The translations under genes and the position numbers were made by a program. Below are positions 8,468-19,216 of a DNA stretch of 64,000 bases, piece after piece. The notes beneath the pieces were generated by a model. It searched no databases. It was given only the letters and a program-made list of their open reading frames with translations, and was not told where the DNA came from. Each line of letters starts with the position of its first letter. The first letter of the stretch is position 1. Source of the stretch: Bradyrhizobium mercantei (lineage in GTDB: Bacteria > Pseudomonadota > Alphaproteobacteria > Rhizobiales > Xanthobacteraceae); NCBI RefSeq assembly GCF_001982635.1, contig NZ_MKFI01000005.1, positions 330,479-394,478 on the forward strand, given 5' to 3'.

Positions 8468-9937
8468 TCAGACCGCTACTGCGCGTTTCCGCCTGCCTTT
8501 GGTCTTCGGCGTAGACGCCCGCTGGGCCCGAATTCTGTCCAGCAGGACGCTCGCCGGTTCGTCGTTGGGGTCCTGGGGCATCAACTCACCACTGAACGCC
8601 TTGGTAAAGATGGAGGCTTCCAGCCGATCGAGGAGCACGCGGACACGCGAAGCTTCGGCTTCGAGACGATCGGCGTGGGCGAACACGTTGCTTAGGCGTT
8701 GCAGTATCTCGGCCTGTTCATCGAATGGTGGAAGCGGAATGCCCAGCGCCTTGAGCTTCGATCCATTGACGTTTGCCTGACCAACCTGTTGGCTTGCCAC
8801 GCGTTCGATCCACGACCGCGCGAACGGCGAATTCAGATATGCGGAGAGTAATTCAGGCAATATGCCAGAAGGTCGAATCCTTATCAGGTAGGAAGCAAAC
8901 GACGTCGGCTTGTTCAAGTCCCCACAAACAGCCGCTTTGCCCACGAGCTCAAAGCTGTTCGTTCGATTGAACAGCACATCGCCTTGCTTGAGCAAAAGAT
9001 CAGGAAACTCGTGATGATCTCTGGGGAGGTACTTCAGATCGGTGCGATCGAGCTTTCCTTGCTGGATGTTCCCCATCCGCAGAACTGGAACACCGCTCGA
9101 GTCGGATGTTGTCTTGGCCGATGATCCGTATTGGACTTGAGCGACGACCCGATCAATTGAAACCCAGCGCCACGAGGGCGGGACATTGAAGCGAGGGCGC
9201 CAATCGATTTCGCTTGGAGGTTTCCTGCGGGGCGAACCTGCCTCAATCCGGTAGGCTTGATCCAGTGCATCGTCCGTGACTATTCCAGAATCGTCCCTCA
9301 CCATACGCCAATCGGCTGTAAGAGACCCATCAAAGGCGCGGCACACGGACTGCTTTCGCAGTTGCGCGGCCAGCGCTGAACTGCGATCCAGCTCCGCGCG
9401 AGCGCGGGCGAGGCGCGCCGTCAGTCCGTCTATCTTGGCTACGATGCGAAGCTGCTCGGTTGTGGGGGGCAGTGGAAACGCCATGGATTCGACGCGTTTG
9501 GTCGATACCTCACGAAACGTTGTCCCGCTGGCTAAACTGTCCGCGTAATCCGTCGAAGCAAGTAAGTAGTGGCGCACAAACTCAGGGCTTACACCATTCT
9601 CGCAGACCCAACTCTTAAAGCCTTGATTAGTGCAGATTGGGTTCGCCGCAATCGCGCAGTAGCCGATTGGCGCCCTCGACGAGAACAAGACGGCGCCGGC
9701 CGGAAGCAAAGTTGCCCCCGAATTAGCGTAGCCTCTCTCGGAAAGATCGCGCCTACCGCGGCCAATATAGGTCTTTCGATAGTTTGTTAGATCGGCTGGG
9801 CCTATCCATGCGATTCCGTTGTTAGAGAAATTCTCCGGGACCTTCGTCGAGGGTGTGCCTCCGCCAACGATCCTTGCGACATCAGCGGCGGTGCACCAGA
9901 CCCATCGATTTGGGATGGACCATCGTTCGATAGTCAT
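8468..9937 (-). CDS. hsdS: Type I restriction-modification specificity subunit HsdS
   Basis: A 489-residue specificity subunit with two target-recognition domains. The first (about residues 1-165) starts with VARIVGGGTPSTKVP and ends in the spacer-type LPPTTEQLRIVAKIDGLTARL. The second (about 240-420) ends with IPLPPFDEQAEILQRLSNVF, so each half is followed by a coiled-coil conserved region. It determines the DNA target for both methylation and cleavage. Its ATG overlaps the hsdM stop by four bases. Base composition is near 50% GC in parts, for example around 9541-9600 and 9781-9840, lower than neighbouring genes, which fits the rapid exchange known for hsdS. Confidence 0.95.
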   Translation of the reverse strand: MTIERWSIPNRWVWCTAADVARIVGGGTPSTKVPENFSNNGIAWIGPADLTNYRKTYIGRGRRDLSERGYANSGATLLPAGAVLFSSRAPIGYCAIAANPICTNQGFKSWVCENGVSPEFVRHYLLASTDYADSLASGTTFREVSTKRVESMAFPLPPTTEQLRIVAKIDGLTARLARARAELDRSSALAAQLRKQSVCRAFDGSLTADWRMVRDDSGIVTDDALDQAYRIEAGSPRRKPPSEIDWRPRFNVPPSWRWVSIDRVVAQVQYGSSAKTTSDSSGVPVLRMGNIQQGKLDRTDLKYLPRDHHEFPDLLLKQGDVLFNRTNSFELVGKAAVCGDLNKPTSFASYLIRIRPSGILPELLSAYLNSPFARSWIERVASQQVGQANVNGSKLKALGIPLPPFDEQAEILQRLSNVFAHADRLEAEASRVRVLLDRLEASIFTKAFSGELMPQDPNDEPASVLLDRIRAQRASTPKTKGRRKRAVAV

Positions 9938-11415
9938 TCCGCCGCTTCCTCGACCGCAGAAGCGGCCGTCACAACTTCGAGCTCCTCAACGAGCGCACGG
10001 ACTTCCTCTAGTGCCGATGAGAGGTGAAGCTCAATCGCTGCAGCGATGTCTTGAGGGGTTTTCAATCCGTCCTCAAGGTCTCCATCGATATCCCTGAGCC
10101 AAGTAACGTCGAGGCTATCGCCGCGAGCAGCAATGTCCTCCCGTGCGAAGCAACGAAACCGGCCGGTCTCGCCCTCGTCTCTCCTTTTCGCGCGCCCCCG
10201 CGGATCGCTACCAAAGGCCCGCACAAAATCCTCAAAATCCGACGGCTTAAGCGGATTGGTCTTGCCATAGGCGGGCGCATTGGAGCGCATGTCATAGATC
10301 CAGACCGCCTTAGTGGCATCCTCAGCCGGAGCCTCTTCCTCGGCGCGGGTGAAGAACAGAACGTTGGTCTTCACCCCCTGGGCGTAAAAAATTCCCGTCG
10401 GCAGCCGCAGGATGGTGTGCAGGTCGCACCAGTTCATCAGCCGCTGGCGCAGCTGCTTTCCGCGCCCATCATCGAACAGCACGTTGTCAGGCACGACGAC
10501 CGCGGCGCGACCGCCCAATTTGAGCGCGCGAATGCAATGCTCGACGAACGGCAGTTGATAGGACGAAACCCGATCGGTGATGGTCAGGTCGTCGCGAGTC
10601 GGCGGGCCACCGGCTGGTCCGAATGGCGGATTGGTCAGGATCAGATCGGCATCTTTGAACTTGGGCTGCGCGCCGCTCGGCGAGAGCGTGTCGGCAAGAT
10701 CAAGGTGGTCCGGATCGACCTTGTGCAGATGCAGGTTCATTAGCAGCAGGCGGAAGGTGTCCTGCACATTCTCGAGGCCGCGCAGCGCCGATTGCAGTTG
10801 GAACGTCTGCTGCTTGGGTGAAAGCTCGAAATAGTCGTCGGTCGCCGCCCGCATGGCGCGGTCGGCCGCGATCAGGAAGCCACCTGTGCCGGCGGCCGGG
10901 TCCTGAAGCACTTCCCCAGCCTTTGGCTGCATCAGACGAACCATGACGTCGATCAGCACGCGCGGCGTGAAATACTGGCCGGCGCCGCGTTTGGTCTCCT
11001 CGGCCATCTTCTGCAACAGGCCCTCATAGGTGTCACCGAAGGCGTCGCGCTCTTCGCTGAACCAGTGCAGTCCGTCGATAGCGTCGATCAGCTTGCGCAA
11101 ATTGGCCGGTTCGCGGACGATGGTGGCGGCATTCTGGAAGATCGCCACCACCGAGCGGTCGGCGATCTTGGTGCCGTCGCCGAGGTCGATCAGCGCCTGC
11201 CGATAGCGTTGCAGCACCTCGGTCTCGCTGGCCGACTTGAGCGCGGCCCAGCGATATTGTTCGGGAATACGGCTCTCATCTTTCTGCTCAGAGGCCATTT
11301 TCAGGAACAGCAGGTAAGTCAGTTCGGTGACGTATTGCTGGTAGGTGACGCCGTCTTTGCGCAGCAATGCGCAGAGCCGCCACAGGCGATTGACGAGATC
11401 GATTGATGGATTCAT
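9934..11415 (-). CDS. hsdM: Type I restriction-modification DNA methyltransferase HsdM
   Basis: A 493-residue N6-adenine DNA methyltransferase. The N-terminal HsdM helical domain (about 1-135) precedes the catalytic domain, with the SAM-binding motif DPAAGTGGF at residues 172-180 and catalytic NPPF at 262-265. With two HsdM and one HsdS it forms the methyltransferase core. It lies 12 bp downstream of hsdR and overlaps hsdS by four bases, so the three form one operon in the order R-M-S. Confidence 0.97.
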   Translation of the reverse strand: MNPSIDLVNRLWRLCALLRKDGVTYQQYVTELTYLLFLKMASEQKDESRIPEQYRWAALKSASETEVLQRYRQALIDLGDGTKIADRSVVAIFQNAATIVREPANLRKLIDAIDGLHWFSEERDAFGDTYEGLLQKMAEETKRGAGQYFTPRVLIDVMVRLMQPKAGEVLQDPAAGTGGFLIAADRAMRAATDDYFELSPKQQTFQLQSALRGLENVQDTFRLLLMNLHLHKVDPDHLDLADTLSPSGAQPKFKDADLILTNPPFGPAGGPPTRDDLTITDRVSSYQLPFVEHCIRALKLGGRAAVVVPDNVLFDDGRGKQLRQRLMNWCDLHTILRLPTGIFYAQGVKTNVLFFTRAEEEAPAEDATKAVWIYDMRSNAPAYGKTNPLKPSDFEDFVRAFGSDPRGRAKRRDEGETGRFRCFAREDIAARGDSLDVTWLRDIDGDLEDGLKTPQDIAAAIELHLSSALEEVRALVEELEVVTAASAVEEAAE

Positions 11416-11427
11416 TGATTCTCTGGC

Positions 11428-14400
11428 CTATGCAGCGGGATGATCCCAGATCGCGGAATTGAGATCTTTCAGCACGTCACCTAATCCATGATCGAACTCG
11501 CGGTCCACCGATTCGAAGCCGCCAGCCTGTGCAAACAGGGGATCGGCAAGGATTTCGGGATCACCAACGGGCTGTTCCTTGAGGGCACGACCGATGCGAG
11601 TGAGCCATTGTCGCTGCTTGGAGGTCCAGTTTCGGCTGGCAATGATTTGTTGCACGCCGTTCTCGACCCGCGTCGCATATGGCACCAGCGGATCGCCCAT
11701 CGCCGCCTGGCGCACGAAACCGATGATGTGGGCCGCGATGTCGGCGTTACGGGCGCGGCCGTAGGCCTGCCGTAAGCTGGCCTCCGAGAATCCGTTCTCG
11801 TCGAGCAGCACAGCGAGCGCTTTCAGTTCCTTGCGGGTCAGTTCGCGCGGCCGCTGGGTCGCTGCAATCAATGCCGGCGCCGCGTTCATGTTGGCGCGCA
11901 CAAAGGTCTCAAAGCTCTCGATGTAGTCGCCTGGGCTTGCATTGCCGCCGTAATTGTCCTCGACGCCGACCAGTTCGTCCTCATGTTCCGAGATATAAAC
12001 GCCATCGCCCTTCCGCGCCGGATTGGCAGCATCGAGAACCGACGCCAGCAACGGATGTTGTTGAAACAGGGCGAGTGTTTCCGCGGGTGGCGTAGCCTTG
12101 AGCTTGTCCGCAAGGTCTATCAACGGCCCGAGCACGGTCTCCAGCGCCTCGCGCCGGGAGCTGTCGATATGCTTGATGCGCTGGCGCAGCTTGACGACGA
12201 TCTGGTCTCGGACGAAAGCGCGATCTTCATCCGTCGACGCACGTTGGAGGTCGCCTACGAGCGTGGCAAACGACAGGGCTGGGTCGACGACCACGGGCCG
12301 CATGTCCGTGACGTCCTGAAGATTAGCGTAGATATCGACTGCGTCGAATATGCGGAAATACTCTTTCCCGATTTCGTCGCAGCGGCGTGTGGCGCGGCCG
12401 ATCATCTGGTCATAGAGGATGCGGCTGTTGACCCGGCGGACGAAGACGAGGTTGGTGATCGCCGGCACGTCGATACCGGTGGTGAGCAGGTCGACCGTCA
12501 CGACATACTTCGGGCGAGGGTCGTTCTTGAAGGCTTTGATACGATCGAGCGGCTTGTCGACCGAGCCGGTGATCTTCTCGACCAGGTCATGCGGCTGCGT
12601 GCCATATTCCTCGATCAGAGCCGCGCGCAGTTCCTCCACCAGAATGTCGGCATGATCATCGCGCGCGGCGAACAGCAGCGTCTTGCCGCGCTCCATCGGA
12701 GGGCATTCCCGTGCGACGGCGTCAGCCACCGCGCGATTGAACGCGTGGGTGTAGACTTTCTTGTTGAACTCGGCGACTTCGAAATCGACCTGGTCCTCCA
12801 GGTTGAACAAATCAACCTGCCCGGTGCGCGGGTCAATGATATTGACCTCTTCTCCCTGCTCGAAACTGATGCCGGTCTGGCTCAGTGCCGTTGTGATGCG
12901 ACGCGGCGGCCGATGATCAATCAGATATCCATCGATGACCGCCTGCCTGTAGCCATAGCGAAACACCGGGGCGCCGAAGATTTCTCGGGTGTGCAGTGCC
13001 GGGGTCGCGGTCAACGCGATCTGCGTCGCGTCGAAATAGTCGAGCACCCGCCGGTAGGCTGACAGGTAGTCATCGAGGTTGCGAAAGCCGAGATCATCCT
13101 CGCGCAACTCGGCATCGAGCGTGTAGCCTCTGTGTGCCTCGTCAACGATGATGAGATCGTAGGTGCCGGGCGTTGGTCGGCTCGTGTCCGGATCGTCGAA
13201 GATGCGCCGGATCATGGCCTGGACCGTAGCCACCTGGACCCGATCGGTCGCCTCCGGAAACTTGCGGGCGAGGTCGGCGACAGGGAATACCTGATCGAAC
13301 TTCAGGAAGCCTGCGGTATCCGTTGTGCTCATCGCATCGAGGGTCTGGCGGCCGAGCGCGTTGCGATCAACGAGAAACAGGATTCTGCGGAACCGCTTAC
13401 GGCGAAGAAGCTCGTACATCAGCGCGATGGCCAAGCGGGTCTTGCCGGTGCCTGTCGCCATCGCGAGGAGGATGTGCCTTTGGCCAGCCGAGATCGCCGT
13501 TTCAACCGCGGAGATGGCTTCATCCTGGTATGGCCGCAAACCAGTGACGCCCAGTTCGCGGTCGGCAATTTCGCGCAGCTCGCCGGTCTCTTGATCGAGC
13601 CGCTCCGACAGATCGCGCGGCGAAAACCACTCGGAAAGCGCGCGAGGCGCCCCGCCAGTAGGCCGCGCATCCCAAAACCAGATACCGGACTTGGTCGCGA
13701 GTTGCTTCACATAGGGACGGCCGTTGGTCACAAACAGGAACGGTACACGGAACTGATCCAGGCCCTGAATCCACGGGCCACCAAAGCCGGTTTCGTCAGG
13801 CGTCAGCTTGATGTCTCGTGCGTAGCGCTTTGCCTGCCCGAGCCGACCCGGAACATCCTTGACGCCGCGCTTGGCCTCGATGACGCCGACACAGCGCCCC
13901 TCGATGAAAAGAGCGTAGTCCACAGGACCGCTCTCGGTGGGCCATTCGGAGATTGCAATCGACTGTTCAGGCTGCGGCCGTGTCCCGGCCGAATAGCGAA
14001 GCTTGCTGCTGTCGACAATCCATCCGGCTGCGCGAAGCTGATCGTCGATCAGGATGCGGGTTGTCGCTTCGTCCAGTTCGACCTTCTCTGCCTGCTTGTT
14101 GGCAAGCTGGGTCAGCAGATCAAGTTGCAGCGGCGAGGTGGCTTCGGCGGTGGCTTGGGCGGCCTTGAGAGCCGCTTCGGTCTTCCGAAGACCGGCTTCC
14201 GTTTCAGCCGCATATTTCTCCCAGAATTCGCGTTCCTTCTGATGAGCTTCAGCCGTTGATAACGCCTCAAGGCGAGCGGTCTCGGACTCTTGGTAGGCCA
14301 AGAGTGCCTTGGCTTCATTGTCCGAGCTGATGCGCGCCTGCTTGCGAAGCTCCTCAATGTCCGCTTTCAGCGCCTTTGTCGCGTCGACGGGCGCGGCCGG

Positions 14401-14811
14401 CGGCACGAAAGGCCCCGGCTTGAAGCCGGGAACTCCACCGTAGCTTTGATGGAACCAGATCGCGGCTGCGCGCGCAATCTTCAGCGCGGAGAGCGCCTGG
14501 GCCGTAGTACCAGCGTTCTCGTGGACTGCTGCATTGCCCAACCGCTTGATATGGAAGAAAAGGTCTGCGACCTCGCGTGGTAGGACAGACCTGACTTTCA
14601 AGCTGCGCAACACTTCATCGAATGTCGCGGAGCTTGTTGGCAAAAGCCCGTGGCGAGCCGCCACGTCCTTTGCGATGAACTCGGCAAGCTGCCGCAGTTT
14701 GATCAGGGTCGACGGCGCATCGTCGAAAAAATACCGTTCGGCAAGGGCACCCAGGCGCGCAAGACGTTCATCCTGCGCGGCAAGAAAGCTGAAATTGCTG
14801 GCGACCCCCAT
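11428..14811 (-). CDS. hsdR: Type I restriction endonuclease subunit HsdR with N-terminal DUF4145-like domain
   Basis: A 1127-residue restriction and translocation subunit. Residues about 1-125 resemble DUF4145. A charged coiled-coil stretch (about 145-250) follows. The nuclease domain carries the PD-(D/E)xK pattern: D298 in GPVDYALF, then E312-A-K314 in GVIEAKRG. The SF2 helicase motor has Walker A ATGTGKT at 452-458, DEAH at 557-560 and TATP at 601-604, and an EcoEI-type C-terminal region follows. It cuts unmodified DNA after ATP-driven translocation. A TATAAC hexamer lies close to the ATG and no clear ribosome site is seen, so the leader may be very short. Confidence 0.95.
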   Translation of the reverse strand: MGVASNFSFLAAQDERLARLGALAERYFFDDAPSTLIKLRQLAEFIAKDVAARHGLLPTSSATFDEVLRSLKVRSVLPREVADLFFHIKRLGNAAVHENAGTTAQALSALKIARAAAIWFHQSYGGVPGFKPGPFVPPAAPVDATKALKADIEELRKQARISSDNEAKALLAYQESETARLEALSTAEAHQKEREFWEKYAAETEAGLRKTEAALKAAQATAEATSPLQLDLLTQLANKQAEKVELDEATTRILIDDQLRAAGWIVDSSKLRYSAGTRPQPEQSIAISEWPTESGPVDYALFIEGRCVGVIEAKRGVKDVPGRLGQAKRYARDIKLTPDETGFGGPWIQGLDQFRVPFLFVTNGRPYVKQLATKSGIWFWDARPTGGAPRALSEWFSPRDLSERLDQETGELREIADRELGVTGLRPYQDEAISAVETAISAGQRHILLAMATGTGKTRLAIALMYELLRRKRFRRILFLVDRNALGRQTLDAMSTTDTAGFLKFDQVFPVADLARKFPEATDRVQVATVQAMIRRIFDDPDTSRPTPGTYDLIIVDEAHRGYTLDAELREDDLGFRNLDDYLSAYRRVLDYFDATQIALTATPALHTREIFGAPVFRYGYRQAVIDGYLIDHRPPRRITTALSQTGISFEQGEEVNIIDPRTGQVDLFNLEDQVDFEVAEFNKKVYTHAFNRAVADAVARECPPMERGKTLLFAARDDHADILVEELRAALIEEYGTQPHDLVEKITGSVDKPLDRIKAFKNDPRPKYVVTVDLLTTGIDVPAITNLVFVRRVNSRILYDQMIGRATRRCDEIGKEYFRIFDAVDIYANLQDVTDMRPVVVDPALSFATLVGDLQRASTDEDRAFVRDQIVVKLRQRIKHIDSSRREALETVLGPLIDLADKLKATPPAETLALFQQHPLLASVLDAANPARKGDGVYISEHEDELVGVEDNYGGNASPGDYIESFETFVRANMNAAPALIAATQRPRELTRKELKALAVLLDENGFSEASLRQAYGRARNADIAAHIIGFVRQAAMGDPLVPYATRVENGVQQIIASRNWTSKQRQWLTRIGRALKEQPVGDPEILADPLFAQAGGFESVDREFDHGLGDVLKDLNSAIWDHPAA

Positions 14812-15186
14812 ATCCGCAAAGTTATACGGTTTGCCACCAAGCTCAAGCGGCGGTTGCGTCGCAGGTAGTCGGCACTTTGCCTAATCTCACTCGGCCGGCG
14901 AATTCTTCCGGCCGGAATTCCGTTGATATTTCAATGTAATAGGTGGTGGAGCGAGTATTGCTTACCCACGAGGGCAGATGGCAAGCGCCAGATAGTCCGG
15001 GCGATGTACGCCGCGTGATTTCGGAATAATGGAATAATGCCGCTGAGTTGCCCGACATGTCAAGTCGTCGTGTCGAACACTGGCAGCCGTTGGCTACTTT
15101 GCATGGGGTTGTTTTCGATATTTTGACATTGCGCCCCGGCGAAGTCAGCCCTCACCCCGTAAGAACGGGGAGAGGGGGAGCAAAGC
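14812..15186. other. Gene-free region between hsdR and the acyl-CoA ligase
   Basis: 375 bp upstream of hsdR. It holds a TATAAC hexamer just before the hsdR ATG, a local inverted repeat around GGCCGG (about 14895-14920), the dispersed repeat at 15017-15127, and a small hairpin element (CCCCGT aaga ACGGGG) at 15147-15180 next to the acyl-CoA ligase stop. Open frames in this stretch have no recognisable protein sequence. Confidence 0.7.
15017..15127. repeat. Dispersed 111 bp repeat, copy 1 (family G)
   Basis: It begins GATTTCGGAATAATGGAATA and ends GGTTGTTTTCGATATTTTGAC. A second copy of nearly the same length starts at 35201 with GATTTCGGAATATTGGAAAT. The two agree closely throughout, with the best match in TGAGTTGCCCGA and in the 3' part TTTGCATGGGGTTGTTTTCG. 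It is not an obvious palindrome, unlike the other repeat families here. Its nature is unknown. Confidence 0.85.
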
Positions 15187-16887
<1,701 letters not shown>

Positions 16888-17044
16888 GCTGGTCCTCCTC
16901 GTGGGCGTGTTCGTGTCGCACTTTTTTGCGCAATCTTAGTCGTTTGGCGACGATGGGACAGGCCCGACCTATGGCGGGTATGAAAAATCCCTCCCCGCGA
17001 GGGGAGGGATGAAGGGACGAGATGGAACAGCGGTCTCCGCTTCA

Positions 17045-17187
17045 CCTCGCCCCGCGTGCGGGGAGAGGTCGGATCGCATCGAAGATGCGATCCGGGTGAG
17101 GGGGAGTCTCCGCGAGCTCGACTGTAACCGCCGACGAGGAAGCAGCCCCTCACCCCAACCCTCTCCCGTAAGAACGGGGAGAGGGAG
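17045..17187. repeat. Hairpin repeat, family E, copy 2 (two facing halves)
   Basis: The left half (17045-17104) is CCTCGCCCCGCGTGCGGGGA, then stem GGATCGCATC / GATGCGATCC and GGGTGAGGGG. The right half (about 17146-17187) is CCCCTCACCCCAACCCTCTC followed by CCGTAAGAACGGGGAGAGGG, facing the other way. The pattern matches 8385-8445 and the shorter piece at 15147-15180. Confidence 0.8.
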
Positions 17188-17224
17188 TTAGGCTGCCATC
17201 GCAGTCGCTGTTCGCGTTGGAACC

Positions 17225-18418
17225 TCAGGCCGCTCGCTGTCCGCTGCCGGCATCGAGGCCGGCATAGATGCCCTTCTCGAAGCCCGCGAAGGCCTCCAGG
17301 CTGTGCTTGTCGGCGAACGGCAGCAGCTGGGTCAGGATCACGCCGCAGACGTCGCGCGAAGGATCGATCCAGTAGTAGGTGTTGGCGAGGCCCGCCCAGG
17401 CGAGGCTGTTGGGGCTGCGGCCTTCCGGCGTCTTGGCGGTGTTGATCAGGAAGCTCAGTCCCCACTTCTTCACCTGGTCCGGATAGAGGTCGACATCGTT
17501 GGTGTACGGCGGCGCTGCCGTGGTCATCTTGCTGACGCTGAGATCGCCCATCTGGTTCTGCCCCATGGCCGCGACGGTCTCGGGCTTCAACAGCTGGTTG
17601 CCGTTGCCTTTGCCCTTGTTGAGGATCATCTGGCAGAACTTGATGTAGTCGGCGGCGGTCGAATAGAGGCCGCCGCCACCCATGTGGAATTCAGGATTCT
17701 GCTCGAGCTCGAACGGCATCGCCGCCAGCGCTCCGTCCTCGCCCCGCGCGTGCATGCCGACCAGCCGCTTGCGCATGTCGTCCGAGATCTTGAAGCCGGT
17801 GTCGCTCATGCCGAGCGGCGCGAACATGTTGTCACGCAAATACGCATCGAGCTTCTTGCCCGATGCTGCTTCCACGGCCTTGCCGACGAAGTCGATATTG
17901 ATGCCGTATTCCCAGCGCGTGCCCGGATCGCTCGCGAGCGGCGTCTTCAGCGCGGCATTCAGGCAGGAGATGATCCCGGGCGTGCCGGTCTTCTCCATGT
18001 ATTTCCCCATGTCGGCGTTCCACAGGTCGTAGCAGAAGCCGGCGGTATGGGTCATGAGCTTGCGCAGCGTGATCGGGGTCTTGGCCGGGCGCAATTTCGG
18101 CTCGCCTTTGGCATCGAAGCCCTCGAGCACCTGCGGCGCGGCGAGGTCGGGCAACAGCTTGCCGATCGGCTCATCGAGCGACAGCTTGCCCTGCTCGACC
18201 AGCTGCATCGCGCCGGCAGAGGTCACCGCCTTGGTCATCGAGGCGATCCAGAACACGCTGTCCGCCGTCATCGGATCGCTCTTGGAGAGGTCGCGCTTGC
18301 CGAACGCGCCTTGGTAGATCACGTCCTTGCCGGTGGCCGCGATGGCGACCACGCCGGGAATCTCCTTTGCCTCGCTCTTCTGACGCAATACCTGATCGAT
18401 CTGGGCCTTGCTTTGCAT
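17225..18418 (-). CDS. Beta-lactamase-family serine hydrolase (class C-like esterase)
   Basis: A 397-residue penicillin-binding-protein-like serine hydrolase. The SxxK motif is SMTK at residues 60-63 (FWIASMTKAVTS). No signal peptide is visible, so it is probably cytoplasmic, and an esterase or transesterase role is more likely than beta-lactam resistance. The start at 18418 is chosen because GGAGGA lies about ten bases upstream; the open frame back to 18490 is not conserved. It appears monocistronic. Confidence 0.88.
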   Translation of the reverse strand: MQSKAQIDQVLRQKSEAKEIPGVVAIAATGKDVIYQGAFGKRDLSKSDPMTADSVFWIASMTKAVTSAGAMQLVEQGKLSLDEPIGKLLPDLAAPQVLEGFDAKGEPKLRPAKTPITLRKLMTHTAGFCYDLWNADMGKYMEKTGTPGIISCLNAALKTPLASDPGTRWEYGINIDFVGKAVEAASGKKLDAYLRDNMFAPLGMSDTGFKISDDMRKRLVGMHARGEDGALAAMPFELEQNPEFHMGGGGLYSTAADYIKFCQMILNKGKGNGNQLLKPETVAAMGQNQMGDLSVSKMTTAAPPYTNDVDLYPDQVKKWGLSFLINTAKTPEGRSPNSLAWAGLANTYYWIDPSRDVCGVILTQLLPFADKHSLEAFAGFEKGIYAGLDAGSGQRAA

Positions 18419-18766
18419 AGGGGGCTTCCTCCGGTGGGGTTTATTGTTTTGAAGTGGGCGGATCATCCTCCCGCTTTTCCGCTCCCGCAAGGCGGGTGCG
18501 GCGCGTTGGTGTCGCGATGTCGTGAAGGCTGGGCTGCGCAGGAACGGCCTGGCTCAGAAGGTGTTCACCACGCGCGCAGATTTTGCGGTGGACTCCGCGC
18601 AAGTCCCGGTGACCCAAGAGGGCGGCCACGGTAACGTGATCGGCAGATTGATTTTCGTACCTGTTTTTTTGCATTAACGCATTCAGATCGCTGCATAAAC
18701 CGTGCGGCGGATTGGGACGAATTTGACGAAAAGCATCGTCATTTCGCGCCTTGCGGGGACGCAGCA
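18419..18766. other. Intergenic region between divergent genes
   Basis: 348 bp between the serine hydrolase and the small gene at 18767. It contains GCGCAGATTTTGCGGTGGAC (around 18576-18595) and an AT-richer part near 18640-18700 that may carry promoters. Small open frames across it have no recognisable similarity. Confidence 0.5.
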
Positions 18767-19090
18767 ATGATTTCGACATGGAGTGAATGGAAGCGCTATC
18801 CGCGGCCGGGCCGCGGCGAGAATATCGAGGCGCCGATCAGCCCAGGTCTTTACGAAGTCCGCTACGCGGGTACCGGCGCACTGCACTCATTCGAGGCAGT
18901 CGACAATGTCGCGCAGGCGCTGGCGCTGCTGCAGACCGGCGCGAGATCCTGGTTCGGCCGCCGCGATGCGCGGGCCGAGGCCGACCTCGAATACCGGACC
19001 TGCGCGACCTCGACCAAGGCGGATGCCAAGGCCGCAGCCGAGCGCATGATCGGCCGGCGTGAAGCCTACATGTCCGGCGGGGCGGTCTGA
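18767..19090 (+). CDS. Conserved hypothetical protein
   Basis: A 107-residue soluble protein beginning MISTWSEWKRYPRPGRGENI. The segment SPGLYEVRYAGTGALHSFEA suggests a small beta-rich fold, and the C-terminal half is alanine-rich and helical (TKADAKAAAERMIGRREAY). It has no signal peptide or membrane segment. I do not recognise a named domain. It lies 126 bp upstream of gabD on the same strand. The frame is supported by codon bias and by the positions of start and stop. Confidence 0.65.
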   Translation: MISTWSEWKRYPRPGRGENIEAPISPGLYEVRYAGTGALHSFEAVDNVAQALALLQTGARSWFGRRDARAEADLEYRTCATSTKADAKAAAERMIGRREAYMSGGAV

Positions 19091-19216
19091 GCGGCAATCG
19101 CGCGCCAGCCCCCAATATTGCTTGAAGCAGGGTCGCGCCCGGCGCCGGTGCACCGCGGCGGCTTTCCGACTATATAGGCGGCGAATACCCTCCCAAGAAA
19201 TTCCAGGAGTAACGCC

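Noticed and set aside
18441..18779. 112-codon minus-strand open frame before the serine hydrolase
   Set aside because: It has no recognisable similarity and overlaps the start of the gene at 18767, and the sequence looks like intergenic repeat-type DNA.
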